A stretch of DNA of 64,000 bases from an uncultured Lachnospiraceae bacterium. Its GTDB lineage: Bacteria; Bacillota; Clostridia; Lachnospirales; Lachnospiraceae. The stretch is taken from NCBI GenBank assembly GCA_910585295.1, contig CAJUDE010000003.1, forward strand, positions 107,946 through 171,945, given 5' to 3'. The notes beneath the pieces were generated by a model. The model searched no databases and was not told where the DNA came from. It was given only the letters and a program-made list of their open reading frames with translations. This document shows positions 44,374 to 53,034 of this stretch, piece after piece. A program made the translations under genes and the position numbers. The stretch's first letter is position 1. Each line of letters opens with the position of its first letter.

Positions 44374-45579
44374 ATGTTAATTGTAAAAAAATTCGGAGGA
44401 AGCTCCGTTGCAGATAAAGAACGGATTTACAATGTGGCGAAACGCTGCATAGAAGACTACCAAAAAGGGAATGACGTGGTGGTGGTGTTGTCCGCGATGG
44501 GAAAGACCACAGACAGCCTTTTGGAGCTGGCAAAGGATATCAACCCCAACCCCTCCAAAAGGGAAATGGATATGCTCCTTGCTACTGGGGAACAGACGTC
44601 CACTGCCTTAATGTCCATGGCTATGGGGGCTTTGGGGGCGCCGTCTATCTCCTTAAATGCTTTTCAGGTCATGATGCAGACTTCTTCTAGGTATGGGAAC
44701 GCCCGTTTCAAGAAGATTGACACCCATCGCATCCGGCATGAGCTGGAGAACCGCAAAATTGTCATTGTCACAGGGTTCCAGGGCGTGAATAAATATGAAG
44801 ACGTCACTACGCTGGGGCGAGGCGGCTCTGATACAACGGCGGTGGCGCTGGCGGCAGTGCTGCATGCAGATGCATGTGAAATCTACACAGATGTGGAAGG
44901 GGTATATACGGCAGACCCCCGGATTGTGCCAAATGCCAAGAAGATTCCAGAAATTACCTATGATGAAATGCTGGAACTTGCCACATTAGGCGCAAAAGTG
45001 CTGCATAACCGTTCTGTGGAAATGGCGAAAAAATATGGGGTGCAGTTGGTGGTCCGTTCCAGCCTGAACAATGCGCAGGGGACGGTGGTAAAGGAGGAGA
45101 CAGACATGGAGAGTATGCTTGTCAGCGGAGTTGCAGTAGATAAGAACACAGCCAGGGTTGCAGTGTATGGGGTAAAAGACATTCCTGGCATTGCATTTAA
45201 GATCTTTGATTTGCTGGCGAAACACCATATCAATGTGGATATTATACTGCAGTCCATCGGAAGGGAAGATACCAAGGATATTTCTTTTACCGTAGCCAGG
45301 GAAGATGCAAACGATGCGGTTGCAATTTTAGAAGAACACAAAAACAGGATTACGGCAAGGGAAATCAAGGTGAACGACAAAGTGGCAAAGGTGTCCATTG
45401 TTGGCGCTGGGATGCAGTCGAACCCTGGGGTGGCTTCCCGAATGTTTGAGGCGTTATATAATGTTGGGGTCAATATCCGCATGATCGCCACTTCCGAAAT
45501 CCGTATCACAGTCCTGATTAATGAGGAAGATGTGGATAAAGCGATGCGTGCGGTGCATGACCAATTTATCGAAGATTAA
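44374..45579 (+). CDS. lysC: Aspartate kinase
   Basis: 401 aa with AGGAG upstream. The catalytic domain (~1-245) begins VKKFGGSSVAD and includes TLGRGGSDTTAVALAA and the TDVEGVYTADPRIV loop. Two ACT domains (~260-400) carry the allosteric site, with DIPGIAFKIFDLLA and NPGVASRMFEALY. It phosphorylates aspartate, the first step to lysine, threonine and methionine, and is usually inhibited by lysine and/or threonine. It closes the hom cluster. Confidence 0.97.
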   Translation: MLIVKKFGGSSVADKERIYNVAKRCIEDYQKGNDVVVVLSAMGKTTDSLLELAKDINPNPSKREMDMLLATGEQTSTALMSMAMGALGAPSISLNAFQVMMQTSSRYGNARFKKIDTHRIRHELENRKIVIVTGFQGVNKYEDVTTLGRGGSDTTAVALAAVLHADACEIYTDVEGVYTADPRIVPNAKKIPEITYDEMLELATLGAKVLHNRSVEMAKKYGVQLVVRSSLNNAQGTVVKEETDMESMLVSGVAVDKNTARVAVYGVKDIPGIAFKIFDLLAKHHINVDIILQSIGREDTKDISFTVAREDANDAVAILEEHKNRITAREIKVNDKVAKVSIVGAGMQSNPGVASRMFEALYNVGVNIRMIATSEIRITVLINEEDVDKAMRAVHDQFIED

Positions 45580-45588
45580 GGGACCCTG

Positions 45589-46029
45589 CTATAAACGGAA
45601 ATTGCCTAACAGGTCAACTTTCCAGACAATCAGCAGCAGGTTTTTCAAGATAAAGTTCACAATAACAATCCCAAGGGCGGCCCAGACATAGCCGTCCTTG
45701 TAGCGCATGCCAATGTCTAGGCGGCGTTTGGAAATACGTGCCACCGTCTGGCTGAAAAGGAACCAGCCGCCAATTACGGCGGTGTAGGGAACCAGGGGAT
45801 GGCAGGCAAATGAGCCGAGGAAATCTCCATGGAAAAGGGCTGCCACGGCTCTGGTCCCGCCGCAGCCAGGGCAGTAAATCCCAAGGGTGGACTGTACCAT
45901 GCAAGGAAGCAGCAGTTTAGAAAAGGGGGCAGGGAATAACCAGTATAAAATCCCCAAAAAACATATGATGGCAATCAGGGCCCAGCCAATATAAAACAGG
46001 GCGGTTTCTTCTTTTTGTCGTTGTCCCAT
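45589..46029 (-). CDS. DUF2752 membrane protein
   Basis: 146 aa from ATG 46029, with AGGCAGGA upstream; a start nine codons earlier is possible. Three hydrophobic segments surround the family signature CPGCGGTRAV near residue 48, followed by FACHPLVPY. DUF2752 proteins are small membrane proteins of unknown function; the cysteine pair may bind a metal or form a disulfide. It is convergent with lysC with a 9-base gap and no clear terminator between. Confidence 0.88.
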   Translation of the reverse strand: MGQRQKEETALFYIGWALIAIICFLGILYWLFPAPFSKLLLPCMVQSTLGIYCPGCGGTRAVAALFHGDFLGSFACHPLVPYTAVIGGWFLFSQTVARISKRRLDIGMRYKDGYVWAALGIVIVNFILKNLLLIVWKVDLLGNFRL

Positions 46030-46151
46030 AAATCCTGCCTTTCTGTTGCATTCCATTTATGCCCTTAGAAAATATGCTGCCCGTATGTATCCTTGGGTCT
46101 TGAAAAGCAACTATTTTTTTACTGTTTGCAGTATAATCCTTCTTTATTTAT

Positions 46152-46180
46152 TTGTCAAAAAATAAAATTTGTGTTATGAT
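46152..46180 (+). promoter_or_regulatory. Sigma-A promoter for the SprA-like gene
   Basis: TTGTCA and TATGAT with a 17-bp spacer, 49 bases before the ATG at 46230. Confidence 0.8.
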
Positions 46181-46229
46181 AGAGAAAATAATATGCGGCC
46201 TGGGGCTGTAAGGAAAGAGAGGTGTTATT

Positions 46230-46772
46230 ATGGCGGGGGCGATTGGAGGAGTTAGCGGTTATGGCAATTATGGAGGCTATAGCAGTTATAATGGAATCTC
46301 CGGGAACAAAGAAGGGTATAGCGTGGAAGCGGCAGGCGCTAGGGCAGATGGGAAGCCTGCTGACAGGCTGGGAACGGATGGTTTTGCTGAAAAAGGCAAA
46401 GACGGCTCTGTGAAAAAAGTTGGGGAGCGCTGCCAGACCTGTGAGAACCGTAAATACCAAGATGGCTCGAATGAGAACGTGTCTTTTAAGGCAGCGGCGC
46501 ATATATCGCCGGAGGCGGCGGCAGGCGCAGTCCGCGCGCATGAAGGGGAACACGTGTCCAATGCGTATACAAAAGCGGCGCAGGGGAATGGGAAAGTTAT
46601 TTCCGCTTCTGTGAGCATCCATACATCTGTCTGCCCGGAATGTGGGAAGACATATGTTTCTGGAGGGACTACTTCCACCAGCATCAAGTACCCGAAAAAC
46701 CCATATGAAGAAAGCAAGAAGGTACTTGGTGAAGAAGATGCCAAAGGGAAAAATATTGATTATGCAGCATAA
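46230..46772 (+). CDS. SprA-like putative zinc metallopeptidase (HExxH)
   Basis: 180 aa with AGAGAGG upstream and its own promoter. The first ~60 residues are Gly/Tyr/Ser rich and likely disordered. CQTC at ~69-72 is followed by a helix with HEGEHVSNAY near residue 108, an HExxH zinc-peptidase motif. A second CPEC pair lies near 138. I recall this arrangement from the SprA-related family, whose role is not established. There is no signal peptide. A 206-aa frame on the opposite strand is judged a shadow. Confidence 0.8.
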   Translation: MAGAIGGVSGYGNYGGYSSYNGISGNKEGYSVEAAGARADGKPADRLGTDGFAEKGKDGSVKKVGERCQTCENRKYQDGSNENVSFKAAAHISPEAAAGAVRAHEGEHVSNAYTKAAQGNGKVISASVSIHTSVCPECGKTYVSGGTTSTSIKYPKNPYEESKKVLGEEDAKGKNIDYAA

Positions 46773-46804
46773 CATATAAAGGTAAGTGAAAGGAGGTTTG
46801 CTTT

Positions 46805-47563
46805 ATGGCAAGGAAATGTAACAAAATGGTGGCGGCTTTTTTAATGGTTTGCCTTGTGGCGACGGGGGTGCTTCTAATCCCAGACACAGCGCATGCAAAG
46901 AAAATTACCAGTTTCAGCCAGGTGAAGAAGATGGCGTTGAAGAAGGTTAAGAATGCGTCTATTCTGGAATTAGATACGGATTATGAAAAGGGGACTTTGG
47001 TGTATGAGGTGAAATTGCTGCAAAAGACAAAGATTTTTGACCTTACTTACCGTGCGTCCGATGGGAAGCTGATTCAATATGGGTGGGAAGAGACGCACCT
47101 GAACCCAAACAGCAGGAAAAAAATAATCAGCCAAAGCAAATGTAAAAAGCTGGCCAAGAAGAAAGTGCCTGGGGCAAGTATTTTAAGTATCTACCGGAAA
47201 CGGGATGATGGGATTGACCAATACAAAGTTAAGATGCAAAAGGGAAAAAGGAAATACGAACTGGATTACCATGCAAGGACTGGTAAATTAATTGAGTTTG
47301 AATGGAAAGAGACATTAAAGCCAAAGACTAACAATAATGGTTATATTGGCGTGGATAAGGCGAGGCAAATTGCGTTGTCCAAAGTACCTGGCGCAACGAT
47401 TACCAAAGTGGAATTTGATAGGGACGATGGGGTTCCGGTATATGAGGTAGAGCTTTTTAAGGATATGTATGAGTATGATATTGAAATTCATGCAATAACA
47501 GGGCAAATATTGGATTTTGACCAGGATTACAGGGATGATTATGATGATATAGATTATGATTGA
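46805..47563 (+). CDS. Secreted PepSY-domain protein with three repeats
   Basis: 252 aa with AAAGGAGG upstream. A signal peptide (1-~30, ending AHA) is followed by three repeats of ~70 residues. Each starts with a lysine-rich helix (for example KKMALKKVKNASI, KKLAKKKVPGASI, ARQIALSKVPGATI) and ends with a YEVEL-type strand, the layout of PepSY domains. PepSY units are thought to inhibit or regulate proteases outside the cell. The tail is very acidic (Asp and Tyr rich). It lies 32 bases after the SprA-like peptidase gene and could be its partner. Confidence 0.87.
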   Translation: MARKCNKMVAAFLMVCLVATGVLLIPDTAHAKKITSFSQVKKMALKKVKNASILELDTDYEKGTLVYEVKLLQKTKIFDLTYRASDGKLIQYGWEETHLNPNSRKKIISQSKCKKLAKKKVPGASILSIYRKRDDGIDQYKVKMQKGKRKYELDYHARTGKLIEFEWKETLKPKTNNNGYIGVDKARQIALSKVPGATITKVEFDRDDGVPVYEVELFKDMYEYDIEIHAITGQILDFDQDYRDDYDDIDYD

Positions 47564-47585
47564 TGGGAATGGGGCGTAATATAGT

Positions 47586-48347
47586 ATGGACCGTACAACA
47601 GCAGAATTAAAAAGGCTGGCAAGGGAGAAGCTGGTCGGGCATTGGGGCTTGGTGATTGGGGCAATGCTGTTGTTGGCTTTGCTTACATTCGCTGCGCTGC
47701 TGCCATTTGAGCTCTTATTTTTCATCACGGGCGGCGGGATGGTGCAATTTTTCACTTATCTGGTTGCGACAATGATTATTAGCGTGATATCCATAATTTT
47801 CAAATGTGGGATTATCAGGATGATGCTGAGTTTTGCAAAGGGGCAGGGTGCAGAGATTGGAATGATGTTTGGGGAATTTACCAAAAGGCCAGACCGTTAT
47901 ATCATTGCAGCTTTGATGTTAGTTGGCATTGAGGTTCTTTGCGCCCTGCCAGGAAGCCTTTGCTGGATTGTGGGGCTTGCGCAGGGCAGCACGCTTGCGA
48001 GTGGGATTGGGCTTGCCCTGTCTTTGGCGGGAGGCGTCATTACAATTCTTGTGGGGCTTCGGTTTAACTTAGTATTTATTTTATTGGTGGACGATCCCCA
48101 AATGGGGGCGGTGGGGGCGTTTCGGGAAAGTTCCCGCCTGATGGATGGGAACAAAGGCCGGATGTTCTATTTATATTTGAGCTTTCTGGGATTGATGTTT
48201 CTATGCATATGTTCCTGTGGGCTGGGAATGGTTTGGGTTACCCCATATATGAACCAAACGATTATAAGCTTTTACTTGGATATATCTGGAGAACTGGATA
48301 AGATGCAGGGGGCAGGGACAGATATGGATGTTGTTTTTCCTGAATAA
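47586..48347 (+). CDS. DUF975 family integral membrane protein
   Basis: 253 aa. The N-terminus (TAELKRLAREKLVGHWG) is the typical DUF975 opening. About six hydrophobic segments follow, with FRESSRLMDGNKGRMFYLYLSF near residue 180, also typical. Function is unknown; members are common in Lachnospiraceae. The ribosome site is weak (GGGGCG). It is the last gene before a large palindrome at 48397. Confidence 0.87.
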   Translation: MDRTTAELKRLAREKLVGHWGLVIGAMLLLALLTFAALLPFELLFFITGGGMVQFFTYLVATMIISVISIIFKCGIIRMMLSFAKGQGAEIGMMFGEFTKRPDRYIIAALMLVGIEVLCALPGSLCWIVGLAQGSTLASGIGLALSLAGGVITILVGLRFNLVFILLVDDPQMGAVGAFRESSRLMDGNKGRMFYLYLSFLGLMFLCICSCGLGMVWVTPYMNQTIISFYLDISGELDKMQGAGTDMDVVFPE

Positions 48348-48396
48348 AAGGCGCCTGTGAAAGCCTATCCCGAATAGAATTCCCCCTATGTCCTGG

Positions 48397-48486
48397 AGAG
48401 GCTGCTGTAAAATACAGAGATTCTACAACATATAGCAAAGAATGGAACGATATGTTGTGGAAATATCTCGTTTTGCAGCAGCCTCT
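48397..48486. repeat. 90-bp imperfect palindrome (terminator or MITE-like)
   Basis: The ends AGAGGCTGCTG and CAGCAGCCTCT are perfectly complementary. Inside, CAACATAT (48427-48433 region) pairs with ATATGTTG, and most of the intervening arms also match. A TTTTA run follows on the + strand. It sits between convergent genes and could terminate both. The AGAGGCTGCTG end recalls MITE and IS termini and is similar in style to the element at 9233. Confidence 0.8.
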
Positions 48487-48527
48487 TTTATAAATGTCTG
48501 GGTTGTTATAATTTCTGCCGATTGGCG

Positions 48528-49634
48528 TTAAATACAATTCTTTGCCGCTGCAAGGAACATTTTATATTCTTCCATGTAATTGTTATTGCCGTTGCGGGCG
48601 TCAAATTTTGCGGAAATTTCCCTTGCAGCTTGCCCAAAATATTCCGCAAGGGCTTCTGTTTCATAGCATTCATCTTCCCTTTGCCAGGGCTGGCTAAAAG
48701 GAAAGGATAGACGTACAGTTTCCTTCCCGCCCTTTCGCAGGCTCCGCATCATAATTTCGACCCCAATAGAAAATTCCATTTTGTCTAAAGGCACAGTGGT
48801 TACTATTTGATAAGGCGCTTCTTTTAAGAAGAAATTCCAAGCGGCGTTCTGGTCTGTTTGGGCGAGATAAACCATAGTGTCTGAAAAATAGGGGCTGTGC
48901 ATTTTGAATTTTTTGCAAAGGCGATGCAACATTTTGTAATACGGCGCCGCCGCCCCCAAATCCTGTCTGCGTACGGCATAGCAATACAAAAGCCTGCCGT
49001 ATGCATAGATTAATTGTTCTGAGTTTGGGAAATTTTTTTCTAATAATTGCGTGGCCTTTAAAAGGGTCTCCAGGTCATCATACCAACATGCCATTTCCCC
49101 AATAAAATCCAGGGTATAGGAATTCCTGATATACTGGTCGCGGCAAAGGGCTTTAAACGCGTTCAGGTTTTCTATGGCGCGTTCTTTTAAGTCAGTTTGG
49201 CGGTACAGCCTGGCACAGGAGGTATAATAATCTAATAAGGAATATCCATGCTTATGGCAGAAATCCTTATATTTTTCCAGATAAGCCTCCATATCCTGGA
49301 TTGGGATTTGGTAGAAAAAGTCAGCGCAGGTCACCATGACTGAGAAAATATCCTGGACCGCGCTTGCTGCATCCAGATGACAGAAGCCCGGCATTTGGAT
49401 ATCAGGATTTTCTTCATAGATTTGTAGTATTTCTGGGAAAATTAAGTAAAGGTGAAGCAAATAATTGTCTGAATCCCCACGGCAGGCATTGGCATATTCA
49501 CAGCGGAAATACAGCATATAACTATAATCTTTTGCCAAGTCGGCCTGGCGGATGGCCTCCCGGACGCCGGATAGCCTGGCTTCACCATAATTTAATTTCT
49601 GGTATTCTTTGATTAATTGCATTGGTTGGAACAT
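48528..49634 (-). CDS. Hypothetical helical protein, TPR-like
   Basis: 368 aa from ATG 49634, with AAAGGAG upstream; GTG codons three and two codons earlier overlap that site. The sequence is all-helical, with repeated ~35-residue units such as ARLYRQTDLKERAIENLNAF and YAYGRLLYCYAVRRQDLGAA that resemble tetratricopeptide repeats. No signal peptide, membrane helix or catalytic motif was seen. It follows the DUF4190 gene by 14 bases in one operon. The function is not recognised. Confidence 0.7.
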   Translation of the reverse strand: MFQPMQLIKEYQKLNYGEARLSGVREAIRQADLAKDYSYMLYFRCEYANACRGDSDNYLLHLYLIFPEILQIYEENPDIQMPGFCHLDAASAVQDIFSVMVTCADFFYQIPIQDMEAYLEKYKDFCHKHGYSLLDYYTSCARLYRQTDLKERAIENLNAFKALCRDQYIRNSYTLDFIGEMACWYDDLETLLKATQLLEKNFPNSEQLIYAYGRLLYCYAVRRQDLGAAAPYYKMLHRLCKKFKMHSPYFSDTMVYLAQTDQNAAWNFFLKEAPYQIVTTVPLDKMEFSIGVEIMMRSLRKGGKETVRLSFPFSQPWQREDECYETEALAEYFGQAAREISAKFDARNGNNNYMEEYKMFLAAAKNCI

Positions 49635-49648
49635 GCGCACCACTCCTT

Positions 49649-50020
49649 TTACAGCATATCGTAAACATCGTAAGGGTTGGAGCTTGGATATCCCATCTCT
49701 TCCATTAGCTCCTCGATATAATGAAGGTAACCGTCTATCCCGCCAAACTCAGCCATTAAGGTGAAGAAAGAGTAAATCAGGAAAAGCGCCCCAAAGGCCA
49801 TGCCAATAATGCCTAAGGCGAGGCCGGCTTTGGCATAGCTGTTCATATGCATTTCACCGCCTCTAGACAGCAGGGCGAGGATAATGGCAAGGGAACCAAA
49901 AATAATTGGCGGGTAGATGCAACAGCCCATTGACAGCCCGATAATCCCAAGGACCAAGGATGCCACGGACATGCCGGCGGAACGCATTTCTATGTAAGAT
50001 TTGTTAGGTTCATAATCCAT
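49649..50020 (-). CDS. DUF4190-type small membrane protein
   Basis: 123 aa with AGGAGG upstream. Two long hydrophobic segments (~14-52 and ~63-88) flank a short polar loop, with SLVLGIIGL and AGLALGIIGMAFG being typical of DUF4190. The C-terminal ~35 residues are acidic. It heads a two-gene - strand operon with the TPR-like protein, divergent from tex. Function unknown. Confidence 0.82.
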   Translation of the reverse strand: MDYEPNKSYIEMRSAGMSVASLVLGIIGLSMGCCIYPPIIFGSLAIILALLSRGGEMHMNSYAKAGLALGIIGMAFGALFLIYSFFTLMAEFGGIDGYLHYIEELMEEMGYPSSNPYDVYDML

Positions 50021-50131
50021 AGGATACCTCCTTGAAAAAATTCTACCATTCTGGTGTTAAATTTATTGGCCTCTTACCGCCAGAGTAATATTATTGTAGC
50101 ACGCGCCTAAGAAAAACACAAATATATTTTC

Positions 50132-50160
50132 TTGAAAGGCAGGCGCAAATTCGATATAAT
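50132..50160 (+). promoter_or_regulatory. Sigma-A promoter for tex
   Basis: TTGAAA and TATAAT with a 17-bp spacer, close to consensus. Transcription would start near 50167, which rules out the in-frame TTG at 50132 as a start codon. Confidence 0.88.
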
Positions 50161-50194
50161 GGAGGGAAAATGTAGGGAAAGAGGAGAGCGATTG

Positions 50195-52336
50195 ATGGAT
50201 ATTATTGCGAAGTTAGCCGAAGAGCTGAACATCCGCAGGCAACAGGCAGAAGCTGCGGTAACATTAATTGATGAGGGGAATACCATCCCTTTTATTTCCA
50301 GATACCGAAAAGAGGCGACTGGGGCATTGAATGATGAGGTGCTTCGGAATTTGTTTGAACGGCTGGCTTACTTAAGGAACCTAGAAGAGAAAAAGGGGCA
50401 GGTATTGTCCAGCATAGACGAACAGGGGAAGCTGACAGAGGAGTTGAGGCAACAGGTGCTTCAGGCGGAAACGCTGGTGGCAGTGGAAGATTTGTACCGC
50501 CCATACCGACCTAAACGAAGGACAAGGGCAACGGTTGCAAAAGAAAAAGGGTTGGGATCCCTGGCAAATATTATTTTACTGCAAATGGCCAAGCAGAGCC
50601 TGGAGGCAGAAGCGGAGCCGTTTGTGGACAGTGAAAAGGGGGTTGGGACCCCAGCGGACGCCATTGCAGGCGCTATGGATATTTTGGCAGAGGGCGTCTC
50701 AGACGAAGCAGAATACCGCAAATATATCCGGGACATCACTATGCGTACGGGGAAGGTTGTGTCTGTTGCCAAAGACCCTGAGGCGGAGTCTGTCTATGAG
50801 ATGTACTATCAGTTTGAAGAAGGGCTTGCAAAACTGGCAGGCCACCGGATCCTCGCCTTGAACCGGGGGGAGGCTGAGAAGGTGCTGACTGTCAAAATTG
50901 AAGCCCCAACAGAAAAAATCTTACAATATTTGGAGAAGAAAATAATTTCTAAGGACAACCCTTATACAACGCCTGCCTTGAAGGCTGTGGCTGAGGATAG
51001 CTATAAGCGCCTGATTGCGCCTGCCATTGAACGGGAGATCCGTAACGAGCTGACGGAGCGGGCAGAAGATGGGGCAATCCGGGTATTTGGAAAAAATCTG
51101 GAACAGCTTTTAATGCAGCCGCCAATTGCCGGGAAAGTGGTATTGGGCTGGGACCCTGCATTCCGTACGGGATGTAAGCTGGCAGTTGTGGATTCTACGG
51201 GAAAAGTACTGGACACTACGGTAATCTACCCAACAGCGCCTCAGAATAAGGTGGAGGAGTCCAAAGCGACTCTGAAAAAATTAATACAAAAATATGGCGT
51301 TTCATTGATTTCCGTTGGGAATGGGACGGCTTCTAGGGAATCAGAAATGATTATTGTGGATTTGCTGAAAGAGCTTAAAACCCCGGTGCAGTATGTGATT
51401 GTAAATGAGGCTGGCGCCTCTGTGTATTCTGCAAGTAAGCTGGCCACGGAAGAATTTCCAAATTTTGACGTAGGGCAGCGCAGCGCCGCTTCCATTGCAA
51501 GGCGGCTCCAGGACCCGCTGGCGGAATTAGTGAAAATCGACCCCAAATCTATTGGGGTGGGCCAGTACCAGCATGACATGAACCAGAAAAAATTAAACGG
51601 CGCTTTAAGCGGCGTAGTGGAGGACTGTGTAAATAAAGTGGGGGTGGACCTGAATACGGCATCGGCATCCTTATTGGAATACATATCAGGCATCACGAAA
51701 ACCATAGCGAAAAATATTGTGGCTTACCGGGAAGAAAATGGCAGGTTCCTTACGCGGGCGCAGCTTTTAAAGGTGGCGAAATTAGGCCCTAAGGCATATG
51801 AACAGTGCGCAGGGTTTATGCGTATCAGCGATGGGGAAAATCCTTTGGATGGCACAAGCGTCCATCCAGAAAGCTATGATGCAACGTTAAAATTGCTGAA
51901 AAAGCTGGGATATGAGCCAGAACAGATCCGGGAGGGGAAGCTTGCCGGGGTTTCCAAAAAAATAACCAATTACAAAGAACTGGCAAAGGAGTTAGAGCTT
52001 GGGGAACTGACCCTGCAGGATATTGTAAAAGAGTTGGAGAAGCCGGCGCGCGACCCCAGGGAAGACATGCCAAAACCGATTTTACGGAGTGATGTGCTAG
52101 AAATGAAAGACTTAACGCCAGGCATGGTCCTAAAAGGGACAGTACGCAATGTCATTGATTTTGGGGCTTTTGTGGATATCGGGGTGCATCAGGACGGGCT
52201 GGTGCATATTTCCCAAATGACGGAACGCTTTATCAAGCATCCGCTGGAAGCGGTCAGCGTCGGGGATATTGTAGAAGTGAAAGTGATGGGCGTGGATTTG
52301 CAGAAAAAGCGTATCCAGCTTACGATGAAGCTTTAA
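50195..52336 (+). CDS. tex: Tex family RNA-binding transcription accessory protein
   Basis: 713 aa from ATG 50195 (GAGGAGA upstream, inside the transcript predicted from the promoter). In order: an N-terminal helical domain, a YqgF-like RNase-fold domain (~315-445, with LGWDPAFRTGCKLAVVD), a helix-hairpin-helix region (~480-560, with VGVDLNTAS and ISGITKTIAKNIV), and a C-terminal S1 RNA-binding domain (~635-710, LTPGMVLKGTVRNVIDFGAF). Tex binds nucleic acid and affects transcription and RNA stability. Length and order match the family. Confidence 0.96.
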   Translation: MDIIAKLAEELNIRRQQAEAAVTLIDEGNTIPFISRYRKEATGALNDEVLRNLFERLAYLRNLEEKKGQVLSSIDEQGKLTEELRQQVLQAETLVAVEDLYRPYRPKRRTRATVAKEKGLGSLANIILLQMAKQSLEAEAEPFVDSEKGVGTPADAIAGAMDILAEGVSDEAEYRKYIRDITMRTGKVVSVAKDPEAESVYEMYYQFEEGLAKLAGHRILALNRGEAEKVLTVKIEAPTEKILQYLEKKIISKDNPYTTPALKAVAEDSYKRLIAPAIEREIRNELTERAEDGAIRVFGKNLEQLLMQPPIAGKVVLGWDPAFRTGCKLAVVDSTGKVLDTTVIYPTAPQNKVEESKATLKKLIQKYGVSLISVGNGTASRESEMIIVDLLKELKTPVQYVIVNEAGASVYSASKLATEEFPNFDVGQRSAASIARRLQDPLAELVKIDPKSIGVGQYQHDMNQKKLNGALSGVVEDCVNKVGVDLNTASASLLEYISGITKTIAKNIVAYREENGRFLTRAQLLKVAKLGPKAYEQCAGFMRISDGENPLDGTSVHPESYDATLKLLKKLGYEPEQIREGKLAGVSKKITNYKELAKELELGELTLQDIVKELEKPARDPREDMPKPILRSDVLEMKDLTPGMVLKGTVRNVIDFGAFVDIGVHQDGLVHISQMTERFIKHPLEAVSVGDIVEVKVMGVDLQKKRIQLTMKL

Positions 52337-52371
52337 CAGGAAAAGATTTGACGGTTTGAAAAATATGCCTG

Positions 52372-52400
52372 TTGACAGATAAGGCAGGCAGGAGTAGAAT
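52372..52400 (+). promoter_or_regulatory. Sigma-A promoter for the riboflavin operon
   Basis: TTGACA and TAGAAT with a 17-bp spacer, about 20 bases before the FMN riboswitch. Confidence 0.88.
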
Positions 52401-52421
52401 AGAGCCATAAATAAATAATGT

Positions 52422-52570
52422 TCTTCAGGGCAGGGTGACTTTTTCAGATATGTTTTGAGAGAGAATTCCCGACCGACGGTGATACCCCTAAGAGGGCAAG
52501 TCCGTGAGCCGTAAGGCATGATTTGGTGAGAATCCAAAACCGACAGTACAGTCTGGATGGGAGAAGGATG
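52422..52570 (+). promoter_or_regulatory. FMN riboswitch (RFN element)
   Basis: Conserved RFN blocks are present in order: CTTCAGGGCAGGGTG, AATTCCCGACCGACGGTGAT, AGTCCGTGAGCC, TTTGGTGAGAATCCAAAACC and CGACAGTACAGTCTGGATGG, ending in GAGAAGG. It binds FMN and normally promotes termination when FMN is plentiful. A terminator follows 32 bases later, and the regulated genes are the RibU transporter and the riboflavin biosynthesis operon. Confidence 0.97.
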
Positions 52571-52601
52571 CAATGTTTTATGATGTATGTAGTTTTTATA
52601 T

Positions 52602-52631
52602 GCCCTGAGTCTATGGATTCAGGGCTTTTTT
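52602..52631 (+). terminator. Expression-platform terminator of the FMN riboswitch
   Basis: A 10-bp stem (52602-52611 with 52616-52625) with one G-T pair and a TATG loop, followed by six T. It is the likely off-state terminator. Confidence 0.88.
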
Positions 52632-52692
52632 ATCTTATAGGAAATACCGTGTTACTGTGAAGTGTTAAAGTGTATAAATTTCCTATAAGATA
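52631..52692. repeat. Perfect 15-bp inverted repeat in the rib leader
   Basis: TATCTTATAGGAAAT at 52631-52645 is perfectly repeated in inverse at 52678-52692. A similar but imperfect pair (ATTCTATAGG / CCTAATAGAAT) occurs at 52778-52833, and a partial third at ~52955-52988, so the region 52631-53000 looks like repeated units. No coding sequence lies in 52632-53034. Confidence 0.75.
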
Positions 52693-52751
52693 AAAATTAT
52701 GCGCAGCTCGCGAAGAGGGAATTTATTGCTATGCAATCCGCTCGCGCGCGG

Positions 52752-52777
52752 AGAATGCGCTGTGCGCATTCTTTTTT
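52752..52777 (+). terminator. Second terminator-like hairpin in the rib leader
   Basis: A perfect 9-bp stem (AGAATGCGC / GCGCATTCT) with a TGT loop, followed by TTTTT. Confidence 0.7.
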
Positions 52778-52923
52778 ATTCTATAGGGAAGAGTTTTGTA
52801 CGATAAAGCGTGAAAGTTCCGTCCTAATAGAATAAACAATAATTATCGCAGGGTCTGCCCCAGCAAAGCGAGGGTACTGCGGTGGAAAAGGAATATGCCG
52901 CGGGAGCGGCCCGCCGCAGGCGG

Positions 52924-52956
52924 AGAATCCTGCATAGCAGGATTCTTTGTTTTTTA
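52924..52956 (+). terminator. Third terminator-like hairpin in the rib leader
   Basis: A perfect 10-bp stem (AGAATCCTGC / GCAGGATTCT) with an ATA loop, followed by TTGTTTTTT. GC-rich palindromes (around GCCGCGGGAGCGGC) lie just before it. It ends about 80 bases before the ribU start. Confidence 0.7.
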
Positions 52957-53034
52957 TAGAAAATTCCTTCGGGTTTCCTAATAAGATAAAAATAGGGATG
53001 CGCACCCGCAAAGAAAAGGAGAGAAGATTTTACT

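Noticed and set aside
44958..45509. Long - strand frame (about 183 codons)
   Set aside because: Antisense to lysC within its ACT region; serine/threonine-rich shadow without a ribosome site.
46155..46775. Open frame of about 206 codons on the - strand
   Set aside because: It is antisense to the SprA-like gene, which has a consensus promoter, a ribosome site and recognisable motifs. The - frame lacks these and has shadow-type composition.
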